Origin: Phytoactinopolyspora halophila | Lineage (GTDB): Bacteria; Actinomycetota; Actinomycetes; Jiangellales; Jiangellaceae | Reading direction: 5' to 3' | Length of the DNA: 64,000 bases | Assembly: GCF_003287285.1 (NCBI RefSeq) | Contig: NZ_QMIG01000006.1 | Coordinates: 1 to 64,000 of the forward strand | Part shown: positions 24,739 to 33,594 of the stretch, piece after piece | Position numbering within the stretch: position 1 is the first letter of the stretch | How the letters are laid out: every line of letters starts with the position of its first letter | Notes under the pieces: generated by a model | Told to the model about the DNA's origin: nothing | The model's input: only the letters and a program-made list of their open reading frames with translations | Database searches by the model: none | Translations under genes and position numbers: made by a program

Positions 24739-25842
24739 ATGCACAGCGCAAACACGGTCATGTCCACCCTCATCTTGCGATTTCGTCGGCGATGGATGCT
24801 GGTCACCGGCGTCCTCCTGGTCGCACTCGTGGTGGCGTTCGCCGCCGCCGGGTTCGGCGGCGGCGAGCCCAGCACGACGGCCAGCAGCGGCGACGGGCTC
24901 CCGCCGGCGACGGCAGAGATCACGACCGAAACGTTAACCCAGACCCAGCACATCGACGGGATCCTCTCTCACGGAGAGCCGGAACCGCTGATCGTGCAGG
25001 CGACCTCCGGCGTGGTGACGTGGATCGCGGCGCCGGGAACGATCCTCGAGGAGGGCGAGGCCGTCTACGAGGTGGACGGCACGCCCGTGATCCTGGTCCA
25101 CGGTTCCGAGCCACCGCACCGCACGCTCGACGTCCAGACTGTCGGCTCGGACGTCGAGCAGTTCGAGTCCAGCCTCGCCGACCTCGGATACGAGGGCTTC
25201 GACGTGGACGACACGTACAACGAGGATACGGCGACAGCGGTGGAAGCGTGGCAGGAGGACTCGGGCCTCGATCCGACGGGTGAGGTCCCACCCGGACAAA
25301 TCGCCGTGGTGGAGCACGACATCCGTATCGCGCTCCACGGTCTCGACATCGGCAGCCGTCTCGGTGCCGAGCTCAATCAGACTGTCCTGACGTACTCCGG
25401 CACCAAGAAGCTGGTGAGCGTCCCGCTCGACGTCGACAAACAGCAGTATGTCGCGGAGGGGGACTCCGGCACGGTGACCCTTCCAGACGGCACCACTGTC
25501 GAAGGCACCGTGACGTACGTGGCTGCGGCGACGCAGGAGATCGAAGGTGAAGGTGGTGGCGAGTTCATCCCGGTCGAGGTGTCGATCGAGAACCAGGAGA
25601 CCCTGGACGGCTACAACGCCGCACCCGTCACGCTCGACATCGTCACCGGCGAGGCTACAGACGTCCATTCCGTACCGGTGACCGCTCTAGTGGCACTCGG
25701 CGGCGGTGGTTACGGACTCGAAGTGCTCGAGAACGGTGAGACAAGCTACGTGCACGTGGAAACGGGGATGTTCGCCGACGGCATGGTCGAGATCAGCGGT
25801 CCGGGCATCTCCGAGGGCATGACCGTGGGGGTGGCGGAATGA
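24739..25842 (+). CDS. Periplasmic adaptor with peptidoglycan-binding domain
   Basis: A 367-residue membrane-fusion-like protein. One N-terminal membrane segment at about 18-38, then the lipoyl/barrel-sandwich half (LIVQATSGVVTWIAAPGTIL, EGEAVYEVDGTPVI). A PG-binding-1-like helical domain is inserted at about 115-160 (VEQFESSLADLGYEGFDVD ... ATAVEAWQ). The second half of the adaptor carries VPLDVDKQQYVAEGDSGTVT. This architecture is the actinobacterial counterpart of MacA/HlyD adaptors. The stop overlaps the start of the ATPase gene. The ATG at 24739 is chosen, with 24760 as an alternative. Confidence 0.85.
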   Translation: MHSANTVMSTLILRFRRRWMLVTGVLLVALVVAFAAAGFGGGEPSTTASSGDGLPPATAEITTETLTQTQHIDGILSHGEPEPLIVQATSGVVTWIAAPGTILEEGEAVYEVDGTPVILVHGSEPPHRTLDVQTVGSDVEQFESSLADLGYEGFDVDDTYNEDTATAVEAWQEDSGLDPTGEVPPGQIAVVEHDIRIALHGLDIGSRLGAELNQTVLTYSGTKKLVSVPLDVDKQQYVAEGDSGTVTLPDGTTVEGTVTYVAAATQEIEGEGGGEFIPVEVSIENQETLDGYNAAPVTLDIVTGEATDVHSVPVTALVALGGGGYGLEVLENGETSYVHVETGMFADGMVEISGPGISEGMTVGVAE

Positions 25843-26564
25843 CCGTGAAGCAAAAACCCGTCGTCGTTCTGGACTCGGTGTCGAAGGTCTACGCCGCCGG
25901 AATCCGGGCGCTCGATGACGTCAGCATCACTATCGAAGCCGGCGAGCTGGTGGGGATCGTCGGCCCGTCCGGGTCAGGGAAATCGACCATGCTCAACGTC
26001 CTGGGCACACTGGACCGCCCGACGTCGGGAAAGGTCTTCGTCAACGGACATCACGTGGGTGAGCTGACCGACCGGCAGCTGTCGGCGCTGCGGGCGCGCA
26101 CCATCGGCTTCGTGTTCCAGCAGTTCCACCTGGCGCCCGGAGTATCCGCGCTCGACAACGTCGCCGACGGGCAACTGTATGCCGGTGTCACCCGCGCCGT
26201 TCGGTTGCGCAACGCCGAGCGGGCGCTGATCCGTGTCGGGCTCGGCCACCGGATCGGGCATCGCCCACACGAGCTGTCCGGTGGCGAGCGTCAACGGGTG
26301 GCGATTGCTCGCGCGATCCTCGGTGATCCAATGCTGCTACTGGCCGACGAACCGACCGGAAACCTGGACACGACAGCAGGGGAAAGCGTCGTTGCGCTCC
26401 TACGCGAGCTGCATACGTCGGGTACCGCCGTGGTGGTCATCACGCATGATCATGAAATCGCTGATTCGCTGCCGCGACAGGTACACATGCGCGACGGGCG
26501 CATGATCTCGGAGGCGGCCATCGTGGCCGCAGTCGGACGGGGAAGCCAGGAGGTGTCGTCGTGA
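25839..26564 (+). CDS. MacB/LolD-type ABC transporter ATPase
   Basis: A 241-residue ATPase. Walker A GPSGSGKST is at residues 42-50; the Q-loop reads VFQQFHL; the signature is LSGGERQRVAIARA; Walker B is LLLADEPTGNLD; and the H-loop VVITHD follows. The set matches the MacB/FtsE/LolD group, which drives mechanotransmission rather than simple transport. It overlaps the adaptor upstream and the permease downstream by four bases each, so the three subunits are made together. Confidence 0.95.
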   Translation: MTVKQKPVVVLDSVSKVYAAGIRALDDVSITIEAGELVGIVGPSGSGKSTMLNVLGTLDRPTSGKVFVNGHHVGELTDRQLSALRARTIGFVFQQFHLAPGVSALDNVADGQLYAGVTRAVRLRNAERALIRVGLGHRIGHRPHELSGGERQRVAIARAILGDPMLLLADEPTGNLDTTAGESVVALLRELHTSGTAVVVITHDHEIADSLPRQVHMRDGRMISEAAIVAAVGRGSQEVSS

Positions 26565-27784
26565 ATGCCGACCGGAGACCAGGGGGCCGGGAGCTCACCC
26601 CGGCCCGCATGAACCTCGGTGACCTTATCCGCGTCGGGAGTGCCGGGCTACGGTCCCGCCCCACCCGGATCCTGCTGTCCGCGCTCGGTATCGCCGTCGG
26701 TATCGCCGCGATGATCTCGGTCATTGGTATCTCGTCGTCCAGCCGCGAGGACTTCAACCAGCAGATCGCCGCACTTGGCACCAACCTGCTCACTGTCAGT
26801 CCCGGGCAGGACCTGTTCGGGGAGGAGGCGCATCTGCCGGAGACGGCCGAGAGCATGATCGACCGGATCGGGCCGGTGGAGTCGGCTACCTCGGTGGGCA
26901 TCCTGTCGGACACGATGGTCTATCGCAACGATCACGTCCCCGAGGAGAAGTCTGGCAGCATCGCGGTGATGAGGGCCCAGACCGGCCTGCTCGACACCAT
27001 CGGTGGCACCGTGGCCGCTGGCTCATTCCTTACCGAGGCGATGCAGGACTTTCCTGCCGTGGTACTCGGAGCCACCGCGGCCGACCGGCTCGGTGTCGGG
27101 TCGGTCGGCCCGGAACAGCAAGTCTACCTCGGTGAGCAGTGGTTTACCGTCATCGGCATCCTCGACCCGGTCCCGCTAGCGCCGGAGATCGACACAGCGG
27201 CCCTCGTCGGCTGGCCTGTCGCGACCGACATACTCGATTTTGACGGCCACGCCACGACGATCTACACCCGCACGGATCCGGATGCAGTAGAGGCGGTACA
27301 GGATGTCCTCGGACCCACCGCAAATCCGGAGGCGCCACACGAGGTGGACGTGTCCCGCCCGTCCGACGCCCTGGCGGCGCAGCACGCCGCCGACGACACG
27401 CTCAGTGCGTTACTGCTGGGTCTCGGATCGGTGGCGCTGCTGGTAGGCGGCATTGGAGTAGCCAACACGATGGTGATCTCGGTTCTGGAACGCCGCGGGG
27501 AGATCGGACTCCGACGTTCGCTGGGAGCCACCCGTGGCAACATCCGCAACCAATTCCTCGCGGAGGCGCTGTTCCTGTCGACACTGGGAGGAGCCGGCGG
27601 GCTAGTCCTCGGGGTGGGTGTCACCACCCTGTACTCCACCATCCAAGGATGGCCGACCCTGGTTCCGGCGTGGGCCATCGCCAGCGGTATCGGGGCCACC
27701 TTGATCATCGGGGCGCTCGCCGGCCTGTATCCGGCGGTGCGAGCATCCCGACTTGCCCCGACCGAAGCGCTAGCCGTCCCCTGA
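26561..27784 (+). CDS. MacB-like ABC transporter permease
   Basis: A 407-residue FtsX-fold permease. The first membrane helix includes RILLSALGIAVGIAAMISVIG, followed by a roughly 200-residue extracytoplasmic MacB periplasmic core domain. Three more helices come at the C-terminus (VALLVGGIGVANTMVISVLE; LGGAGGLVLGVGVTTLY; GATLIIGALAGLYPAVRASR). The coupling sequence ERRGEIGLRRSLGATRGNI is typical. With the ATPase, adaptor and lipoprotein it forms an exporter probably induced by the divergent two-component system, perhaps against antimicrobial peptides. Confidence 0.93.
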   Translation: MNADRRPGGRELTPARMNLGDLIRVGSAGLRSRPTRILLSALGIAVGIAAMISVIGISSSSREDFNQQIAALGTNLLTVSPGQDLFGEEAHLPETAESMIDRIGPVESATSVGILSDTMVYRNDHVPEEKSGSIAVMRAQTGLLDTIGGTVAAGSFLTEAMQDFPAVVLGATAADRLGVGSVGPEQQVYLGEQWFTVIGILDPVPLAPEIDTAALVGWPVATDILDFDGHATTIYTRTDPDAVEAVQDVLGPTANPEAPHEVDVSRPSDALAAQHAADDTLSALLLGLGSVALLVGGIGVANTMVISVLERRGEIGLRRSLGATRGNIRNQFLAEALFLSTLGGAGGLVLGVGVTTLYSTIQGWPTLVPAWAIASGIGATLIIGALAGLYPAVRASRLAPTEALAVP

Positions 27785-27812
27785 CGTCCGGGCCCTGGGT
27801 CACACTGGTGCC

Positions 27813-28463
27813 ATGGAGGCAGCTACGTCCGGCCGGACGAATCGTGGTTTGTACGCCGGACTGGCCGCCGGCACGGCAGGTGCCGTGGTATTGGCCACCG
27901 TGGGTCTACTGCTCGACGATCACCTGCCACTGGTCGACGTATGGGCGCTGGATGTATTACGCACCACGCAGGGCGAGCCGGCCTACACCGTCGTGACCGC
28001 GGTGAGCGACGGGCTCGGCGCGGTGTGCGTCGGCGGTGCCGCAGCGGCCATAGCGTGGCTGGTCTGGCAGGCACCGCGGCACGCGTGGAGACTTGCACTG
28101 GGATATGTCCTGCTGTTTCTCCTCCTTGCCGGCTCGGCGGAACTGTTGAAAGCGGTGTTCGCCCGGCCCCATCCCGTCGGCATGGCCGACTGGAGTTTTC
28201 CGAGCGCGCACGTCGCCATCGTGGCCACGGCGACGCTTATCACCGTCGGGATCCTCGGAAGGCTCATCACACGATGGCGAAGGCATCTCGTGATGCTGGC
28301 GGTCATCGTCGTCGCCGTCATCGCCGTGACCCGGGTGTGGCTGGGTGAGCATCATGTCACCGACGTGGTCGCGACGGCGGCTGGTTACGCGGGTCTCGGA
28401 TATGCCGGCCTGCGCTTGCTCGACACCTGGCTGGTCGCGCGCTCGGTGGACCGTGCCCCCTGA
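27813..28463 (+). CDS. PAP2 family membrane phosphatase
   Basis: A 216-residue membrane protein with about six helices. The three PAP2 phosphatase motifs are complete: K113-AVFA-RP119, PSAH (130-133) and R174-x5-H180-x3-D184. Likely substrates are undecaprenyl pyrophosphate or phosphatidic acid-type lipids; a role in recycling the cell-wall lipid carrier would suit the preceding envelope-stress exporter. It begins 29 bases after the permease stop and may be part of that operon. Confidence 0.9.
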   Translation: MEAATSGRTNRGLYAGLAAGTAGAVVLATVGLLLDDHLPLVDVWALDVLRTTQGEPAYTVVTAVSDGLGAVCVGGAAAAIAWLVWQAPRHAWRLALGYVLLFLLLAGSAELLKAVFARPHPVGMADWSFPSAHVAIVATATLITVGILGRLITRWRRHLVMLAVIVVAVIAVTRVWLGEHHVTDVVATAAGYAGLGYAGLRLLDTWLVARSVDRAP

Positions 28464-28598
28464 GCCGGCTGGCGATACCGTGAGAGTGTTCAACGCCATA
28501 CGCGAAACCGCGGAGGGGCACCCGGGCGGAACCGGCCGTCGGACTACGCTTGGTTCTCGCGGATGTAGTACAGCGGATCTGCGCGGAGCGGAGGCAGC

Positions 28599-29606
28599 GT
28601 GCTCGATATCAGTGGGCTGACGTGGGGGGTGACGATCGGTCTGATCGTCGCACTGTTCACGGTCGACCTCGTCCTGTCCGCCACGCGTCCGCACGAGGTC
28701 AGGTTCCGCGAGGCGAGCCTGTGGACGGTGTTCTACATCCTCGTCGCGGTCGCCTTCGGCGTATGGTTCGCAGCCCAGCACGGTGGCGACTTCGGCACGG
28801 AATACTTCACCGGTTACATCGTCGAGAAGAGCCTCTCCGTCGACAACCTGTTCGTCTTCGTCATCATCATGGCCACCTTTGCCGTGCCGATCGAGCACCA
28901 GCGCATGGTGCTGACCATCGGCATCGCGCTGGCTCTGGTCATGCGAGCGATCTTTATCGCGCTCGGCGCCACCCTCTTGTCGCTGTTCTCCTTCATGTTC
29001 CTGCTGTTCGGCCTGCTACTCATCTACACGGCCGTGCAGCTGTTCAGGCACCGCGACGAAGACCCCGATATCGAGGACAATGCCGTCGTCAAGGTTGCCC
29101 GCCGCGTGCTGCCGATCACGCAGGAGTACGTCGGGGGGCGGCTGCTCACCCGCGTCGACGGCCGCCGCATGGTGACTCCGATGTTCATCGTGCTGATCGC
29201 GATCGGCAGCGTCGACCTGCTGTTCGCACTCGATTCCATTCCAGCGGTGTTCGGCATCACCGGAGAGCCCTACATCGTCTTCACGGTCAACGCCTTCGCC
29301 TTGCTCGGCTTGCGCGCGTTGTACTTCCTCGTGAAGGGGCTACTCGACCGGCTGGTGTACCTGTCTACCGGCCTGTCGGTGATCCTCGCGTTCATCGGTG
29401 TCAAGCTGATCCTGCATTGGGCACACGTCGACATCGACGAGCGTTTCCCCGAAATTCCCACGCTCGTCAGCCTCGCCGTCATCATTGTGGTGCTGTCCGC
29501 GGCGACGGTGGCGAGCGTGATCAAAGCCCGGCGGGACCCCGAAGCCAAGGCCCACTCCGGATCGTTGCGCGCACACCGCCAGGACCAGTCGACCGATCAC
29601 CACTGA
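28599..29606 (+). CDS. TerC/Alx family membrane protein
   Basis: A 335-residue integral membrane protein with about nine helices. The TerC signature is clear: EKSLSVDNLFVFVIIMATF, the acidic SVDLLFALDSIPAVFGIT, and ALLGLRALYFLVKGLLDRL. TerC/Alx proteins are linked to tellurite resistance and to manganese export and metallation of exported proteins. GTG start. I looked for the manganese-responsive yybP-ykoY motif upstream and did not find it. Confidence 0.93.
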   Translation: MLDISGLTWGVTIGLIVALFTVDLVLSATRPHEVRFREASLWTVFYILVAVAFGVWFAAQHGGDFGTEYFTGYIVEKSLSVDNLFVFVIIMATFAVPIEHQRMVLTIGIALALVMRAIFIALGATLLSLFSFMFLLFGLLLIYTAVQLFRHRDEDPDIEDNAVVKVARRVLPITQEYVGGRLLTRVDGRRMVTPMFIVLIAIGSVDLLFALDSIPAVFGITGEPYIVFTVNAFALLGLRALYFLVKGLLDRLVYLSTGLSVILAFIGVKLILHWAHVDIDERFPEIPTLVSLAVIIVVLSAATVASVIKARRDPEAKAHSGSLRAHRQDQSTDHH

Positions 29607-29983
29607 GGGGATGCCAACCAGGCATCATTAGGATTTGAGTCGATTGGCCACGTCGATGATTAGCGCTTCATGAGCCACGTCGAAATCGACTTCATCGATC
29701 ACCGAGATCAGCCGATCCAAAACCGCTTCCATGGCCCGCCCTTTTCCGCGCTCAATCAATTTTAGTGAAACTTCCAGATGATCGGGCCAATCCTTCTAGG
29801 AAATATTCGACCGCGCGGACAAGCGCGGCCGGCGGCCCGAGACCCACGTAGGCTGTGTTGCCGATAGTCGAACGTTCCGGTTCCCCTCGTAGGGAAGTGT
29901 GAACGTTTCGCAGCGCGCAATGGAAGTCACCGATGCCCGACGCCGGTGGGTGACGGGGCATCCCCGTCACCCACCGGTCAGGA
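29607..29983 (-). other. Gene-poor stretch with possible gene remnant
   Basis: This 377-base interval has lower GC than its surroundings. On the minus strand one frame reads ...VRAVEYFLEG up to about 29795, while a frame shifted by one base continues as a plausible peptide (DHLEVSLKLIERGKGRAMEA ... IIDVANRLKS, stop near 29635). The pattern suggests a small decayed gene, but neither half belongs to a family I recognise. Confidence 0.3.
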
Positions 29984-32251
29984 TCAAGAAGACTGGCTGT
30001 AGGTCTGCACCTGTGACGAGTTCCAGGCGTCGTCGATAGCCCGGTACTCGAGCGTCTCTCCCCGCTTCACCACGACCGGCCGGGAGCCGTCGTACTCCGT
30101 CCAGTCGCCACCGTCAACGCGGTAGTGGATCGCAGGGTCGTCGTCGGTGTCGTCGTCGGCGCGCAACCACAGCACGGCGGCACCTCGACTCTTCGACGAC
30201 GCAGGCTCGGCCGACACCTCCGGCGCGGTCGTGTCATCCGGCATCGTGTATCGCAGCAGGCGGGTGCTGGATCCGATGATGTACAGGTCGCCGTACCGAT
30301 CGCGGGCCAGCTCCTGCACGCGCGGGCCGTCGTCGCCACCATAGAGAGTGGTGACCTCGCCGGTGATCTGGTCGAGCACAAACAGCTGGCTCGCGGCAGA
30401 GCCGAACAGACGGCCCTCGTCGAACAGCAACCGATTGTCATCACCGTAGCGATCGATCCCGGCGTCAGGGTCGATGTCGATCGTGCGGATGGTCTCTTTG
30501 GCTTCCAGGTCGAACTCGAAGACCGTCCGGCTGTCGGCGATGCCCCACAGGTGGCCGTCGTCGTCCATCGCCAGCCCCGACACGGTCGAGGCACCTGGCA
30601 CCGGAACCTCCGACCACAGGGTTTCGGTTGACACCGGGTCCCAGGCAAACAGCACAGCCTCGTCGGTCACCGGGTCGACGCCGTAGCCACCTTCGATCGA
30701 CGTACCGCCGAACAGCAAACCGTCGTGCTGGACCAGCGACACCGGCGACTGGTTCTCGACCACGTCGCGATACACCTGATGCGTGCCCTCGTCCGGCTGC
30801 CAGTGGGTGATGGCGCCGCCATGCTGGCCCGTCGTCGGGACAGACGCAATCGCGACCGTGCCGGGTACGGCGTCGAGCTCGACAAAGGCCTTGGTCCGGT
30901 TCTGGTCATCGCCGATCCGCAGCGGCGACGGCGGATTGGTCCGGTAATCCCACGGTTGCGACGGATCGTAGCGGTAGAGGTAACCCTGCGGGTAGCGACC
31001 GAAGACGAGATCATCACCGAACGTCCCGAAACCTTCGACCTGGCTGGTGCCATTCAGCAGCTCAAAGCCCTCGCCGTCCGGATCGTACTTACCCATACCG
31101 GGCGGGCTCAGGAAGGCGCCGGCGTAGATGTTCCCGAGCGGTCCGGCACCGAGGCTGATCAACGGGGCACCGGCGCCCATCAGGTCCGGTACCTGGTACG
31201 AGCCTTCTCCGGTTTCGAGGTTCCAGGCGTACGTGCGGCCCTGTCGCCAGTAGGTGAGCGCGAGCCAAGGACCGGTGCCGTCGAGATCGACCCACCCCCA
31301 CGACTCCGGCGTGGCGTTGGGACTCTTGCCGGTACCGGTCAGCTCACCGGTACTGAGATCGTAGCGTGTGACCTCACCGTTCAGCCGCAGGTAGACCGCA
31401 TCGGGGTCGGTCGGGGAGATCGGCGACACCCGCGCGTTCGCGCCGCTGAGCCGGTCCACCCATTCACCGGTCGTCACGTCCATGACGTGCATGTCAGTGG
31501 TGCTGACGAACAGGAGATCGTCACGCAGGTCCAATGCCGTGATCTTGTCCCCGGAGTGGTCCTCCGGCAATGCGATCTCGGTGAAGTCACCGCTGTTCCG
31601 GTCGTACTCGGCGAGGCGCGCGTTCGGCTGGGTGCCGACGTAGACCGTGTCACCGTCAGGGAAGATGGACCCGATGTACTGCTCGCCCTCGAGCGCCTGG
31701 CCGTGGTCGGTGATATCACCGGAGTCGGGATCGAGTGAATACAGCCGCCCGCCCGGGTAGGTACCGAACCAGACGGTCTCGTCGGGGCCGACCGCCACCG
31801 ACCACACACGCTGGCCTTCCGGAGCCGGCCCGAGATGTTCGATCTCGGTGTCACCAGGCTGATATCGATACAGATGGCTGACGTCCGACGTGGCGAAGTA
31901 GATGGTGCCGTCCACCGGAGACTTCCCCAGGGTCCGCTGGCTGCTGTTGCCATACGGCACCCGGGTCTGCAGCACGTTCTCGTTCGTGCGCAGATTCATG
32001 ACGGTGAACTCGGCGTTGGTGTTGGGATTTCCGGAGACGACGTAGTAGCCGAGGGGCGTACCGTCCGGCGTTTCCCCGATCGCCGAACTCAGCGTCTGCG
32101 CCTTGCGTACGGGCTCGCCGAGGTTGGTGATCGAGCTCTCGTCGGTGGTCGATACGGCCCCGGGTGCCGCGGCCGTACTCCCAGCGGACAGCCCGACAAC
32201 CATAGCGGTCGCGGCTATGAGGGAGAATAGTACGCGGATCGGGCTCGTCAT
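29984..32251 (-). CDS. Secreted beta-propeller protein
   Basis: A 755-residue exported protein. The signal peptide is residues 1 to about 29 (MTSPIRVLFSLIAATAMVVG ... ending STAAAPG). The body is a chain of short beta repeats of the form YxxxPDSGDITDHG/LYRYDP/VWFGTYPGG, typical of a quinoprotein- or NHL-like propeller with around seven or more blades. A C-terminal beta-sandwich of about 90 residues (DDTTAPEVSAEPASSKS onwards) resembles bacterial Ig-like domains. AAGGGG precedes the ATG at 32251; longer upstream reading is not supported. The neighbouring DUF1961 and sulfatase genes suggest carbohydrate binding or degradation. No catalytic residues are identified. Confidence 0.8.
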   Translation of the reverse strand: MTSPIRVLFSLIAATAMVVGLSAGSTAAAPGAVSTTDESSITNLGEPVRKAQTLSSAIGETPDGTPLGYYVVSGNPNTNAEFTVMNLRTNENVLQTRVPYGNSSQRTLGKSPVDGTIYFATSDVSHLYRYQPGDTEIEHLGPAPEGQRVWSVAVGPDETVWFGTYPGGRLYSLDPDSGDITDHGQALEGEQYIGSIFPDGDTVYVGTQPNARLAEYDRNSGDFTEIALPEDHSGDKITALDLRDDLLFVSTTDMHVMDVTTGEWVDRLSGANARVSPISPTDPDAVYLRLNGEVTRYDLSTGELTGTGKSPNATPESWGWVDLDGTGPWLALTYWRQGRTYAWNLETGEGSYQVPDLMGAGAPLISLGAGPLGNIYAGAFLSPPGMGKYDPDGEGFELLNGTSQVEGFGTFGDDLVFGRYPQGYLYRYDPSQPWDYRTNPPSPLRIGDDQNRTKAFVELDAVPGTVAIASVPTTGQHGGAITHWQPDEGTHQVYRDVVENQSPVSLVQHDGLLFGGTSIEGGYGVDPVTDEAVLFAWDPVSTETLWSEVPVPGASTVSGLAMDDDGHLWGIADSRTVFEFDLEAKETIRTIDIDPDAGIDRYGDDNRLLFDEGRLFGSAASQLFVLDQITGEVTTLYGGDDGPRVQELARDRYGDLYIIGSSTRLLRYTMPDDTTAPEVSAEPASSKSRGAAVLWLRADDDTDDDPAIHYRVDGGDWTEYDGSRPVVVKRGETLEYRAIDDAWNSSQVQTYSQSS

Positions 32252-32271
32252 ACAGACCCCTTTCCAGTAGG

Positions 32272-32290
32272 GACGGAATACAATTCCGTC
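32272..32290 (-). promoter_or_regulatory. 19-bp operator-like palindrome before the propeller gene
   Basis: GACGGAAT-ACA-ATTCCGTC is a perfect palindrome ending 20 bases before the propeller start codon. Its position fits a repressor site over the start of transcription, or a 5' leader hairpin. Confidence 0.6.
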
Positions 32291-32841
32291 ATGTCCTAAA
32301 CGTGGGTACAGAGTTTTCTCGGTCACAGGCATCCGCGTCAAGGGTTTCACGCGCCAATATGCCGCTTCCCTTCCCCGATCATGGTGCCAAGGCGCCAACC
32401 ACACCGACGGAAACACACGTACGTGTGCTGCGATGATGCGGGCCGGCACGGCAACGTGACACGCGGATCGAAAGACACCATTCGGCGAGCAACAAAGCCC
32501 TGCTATCGCAGACAGCCGCCCGTAGACGACCACGCCGAGATGTCGAGCCCGGGCCTCGCACGGCACGAGATCATCCATTGACCGCTGCCGCGGATCCGAA
32601 GTACTACGACCGGCTGGTCGCGACCTTGCGAGACGGCACTGCACCGCGGAAGCACGCCGCGAGTGAGTACAATTACGGCGACATTTTAATTGAATTAAAG
32701 TCATTGACCTAATGGGTTCGCCTCGATATGGTCGTGCCCAACCACGAAGCCCCGCACCACGGGTGCGCCAGACGCCGGGAGAACGATGCGACCGTCCGGC
32801 ACCGCTAATTGGCCAAGCGTCGTGTTCGGGCTGAGGAGGAC
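32291..32841. other. Intergenic region with AT-rich palindrome at 32685-32699
   Basis: About 550 bases separate the propeller and DUF1961 genes and hold no gene I can support. The striking feature is TTTAATT-G-AATTAAA at 32685-32699, a perfect AT-only palindrome apart from its centre, in a very GC-rich genome. It is about 155 bases upstream of the DUF1961 unit and just before TTGACC (32704-32709), a possible -35 element. It is a good operator candidate for the divergent carbohydrate locus. Confidence 0.5.
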
Positions 32842-32883
32842 ATGTACGTGATCGATCCCACCTATGCGGGTGCTCTCCGGTAG
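32842..32883 (+). other. 13-codon frame abutting the DUF1961 gene
   Basis: A strong GAGGAGGAC ribosome binding site is followed by ATG at 32842, encoding MYVIDPTYAGALR and then TAG, immediately followed by the ATG at 32884 (TAGATG). The short frame is in the same phase as the downstream gene. It is either a leader peptide coupling translation, or the true N-terminus of the DUF1961 protein interrupted by a nonsense codon. Confidence 0.5.
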
Positions 32884-33594
32884 ATGGACCCGGAGGAGCG
32901 TCCCTATCGGATCGGCCGGCAGATCTATGCGAACCCGTTGTCATCAGAGGCCGACGTCGCCGATTTCCGCCTGGAAGGTTCGGCACACGTGACCTTTCCG
33001 CACGGTCGCATGCGGCTGGCGAACGTCCTCGATCCCGCGGAGGGGCAGCGAGCGAACTTCGTGCTCTGGTGTCCGCATGACCTCCCACCAGACATCGCGA
33101 TCTCGTGGACGGTACTTCCGGTGCACGAGCCCGGCCTTTGCATGCTCTTCTTCGCGGCGGCCGGCAGGAACGGCGAGGACATCTTCGACTCCACGCTGAA
33201 CGCGCGCGACGGGGAGTACGACCACTATCGCTACGGGGACATCAACGCTCTGCACGTGTCCTACTTCCGGCGCACTACTGCTGAAGCGCGCGCGTTCCGC
33301 ACGTGCAACCTGCGTAAGAGCCACGGATTCCACCTTGTCGCTCAAGGCGGTGATCCCCTACCGGACGTCGACGAGATGCTCGAACCGTACCGGGCCACAG
33401 TCCTCACCTGCGGCCCCGACGTCGAGTTGTGGATCAACGATCTGCAGATCTTCACCTGGCACGACGACGGCCACAGCTACGGTCCGCCTCTCGGCGGCGG
33501 GAAGATCGGCTTCCGTCAGATGGCGCCCCTCGTGGCCGAGTACGAAGATCTTCAGGTGCACAGCGTCGAGCGACTCGCCGGACAGTCTCTCTAA
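32884..33594 (+). CDS. DUF1961 family protein (YesU-like)
   Basis: A 236-residue protein closely resembling Bacillus YesU and other DUF1961 proteins: YRIGRQIYANPL at the start, FVLWCPHDLPPDI, PGLCMLFFAAAGRNGEDIFD, YGDINALHVSYFRR and the closing GGGKIGFRQMAPLVAEYEDL are the family's conserved blocks. The fold is a concanavalin-like beta-sandwich, and the family sits in rhamnogalacturonan and other polysaccharide-use loci. There is no ribosome binding site directly before its ATG; translation probably depends on the 13-codon frame ending one base earlier. Its stop overlaps that of the convergent sulfatase gene. Confidence 0.88.
   Translation: MDPEERPYRIGRQIYANPLSSEADVADFRLEGSAHVTFPHGRMRLANVLDPAEGQRANFVLWCPHDLPPDIAISWTVLPVHEPGLCMLFFAAAGRNGEDIFDSTLNARDGEYDHYRYGDINALHVSYFRRTTAEARAFRTCNLRKSHGFHLVAQGGDPLPDVDEMLEPYRATVLTCGPDVELWINDLQIFTWHDDGHSYGPPLGGGKIGFRQMAPLVAEYEDLQVHSVERLAGQSL

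Noticed and set aside
28464-28598. Manganese riboswitch upstream of the TerC gene
   Set aside because: The conserved yybP-ykoY sequence blocks were looked for and are not present in the 135-base gap.
32252-33088. N-terminal extension of the propeller protein
   Set aside because: The extension is compositionally unlike the protein and would bury a clear signal peptide that starts at 32251 behind a good ribosome binding site.
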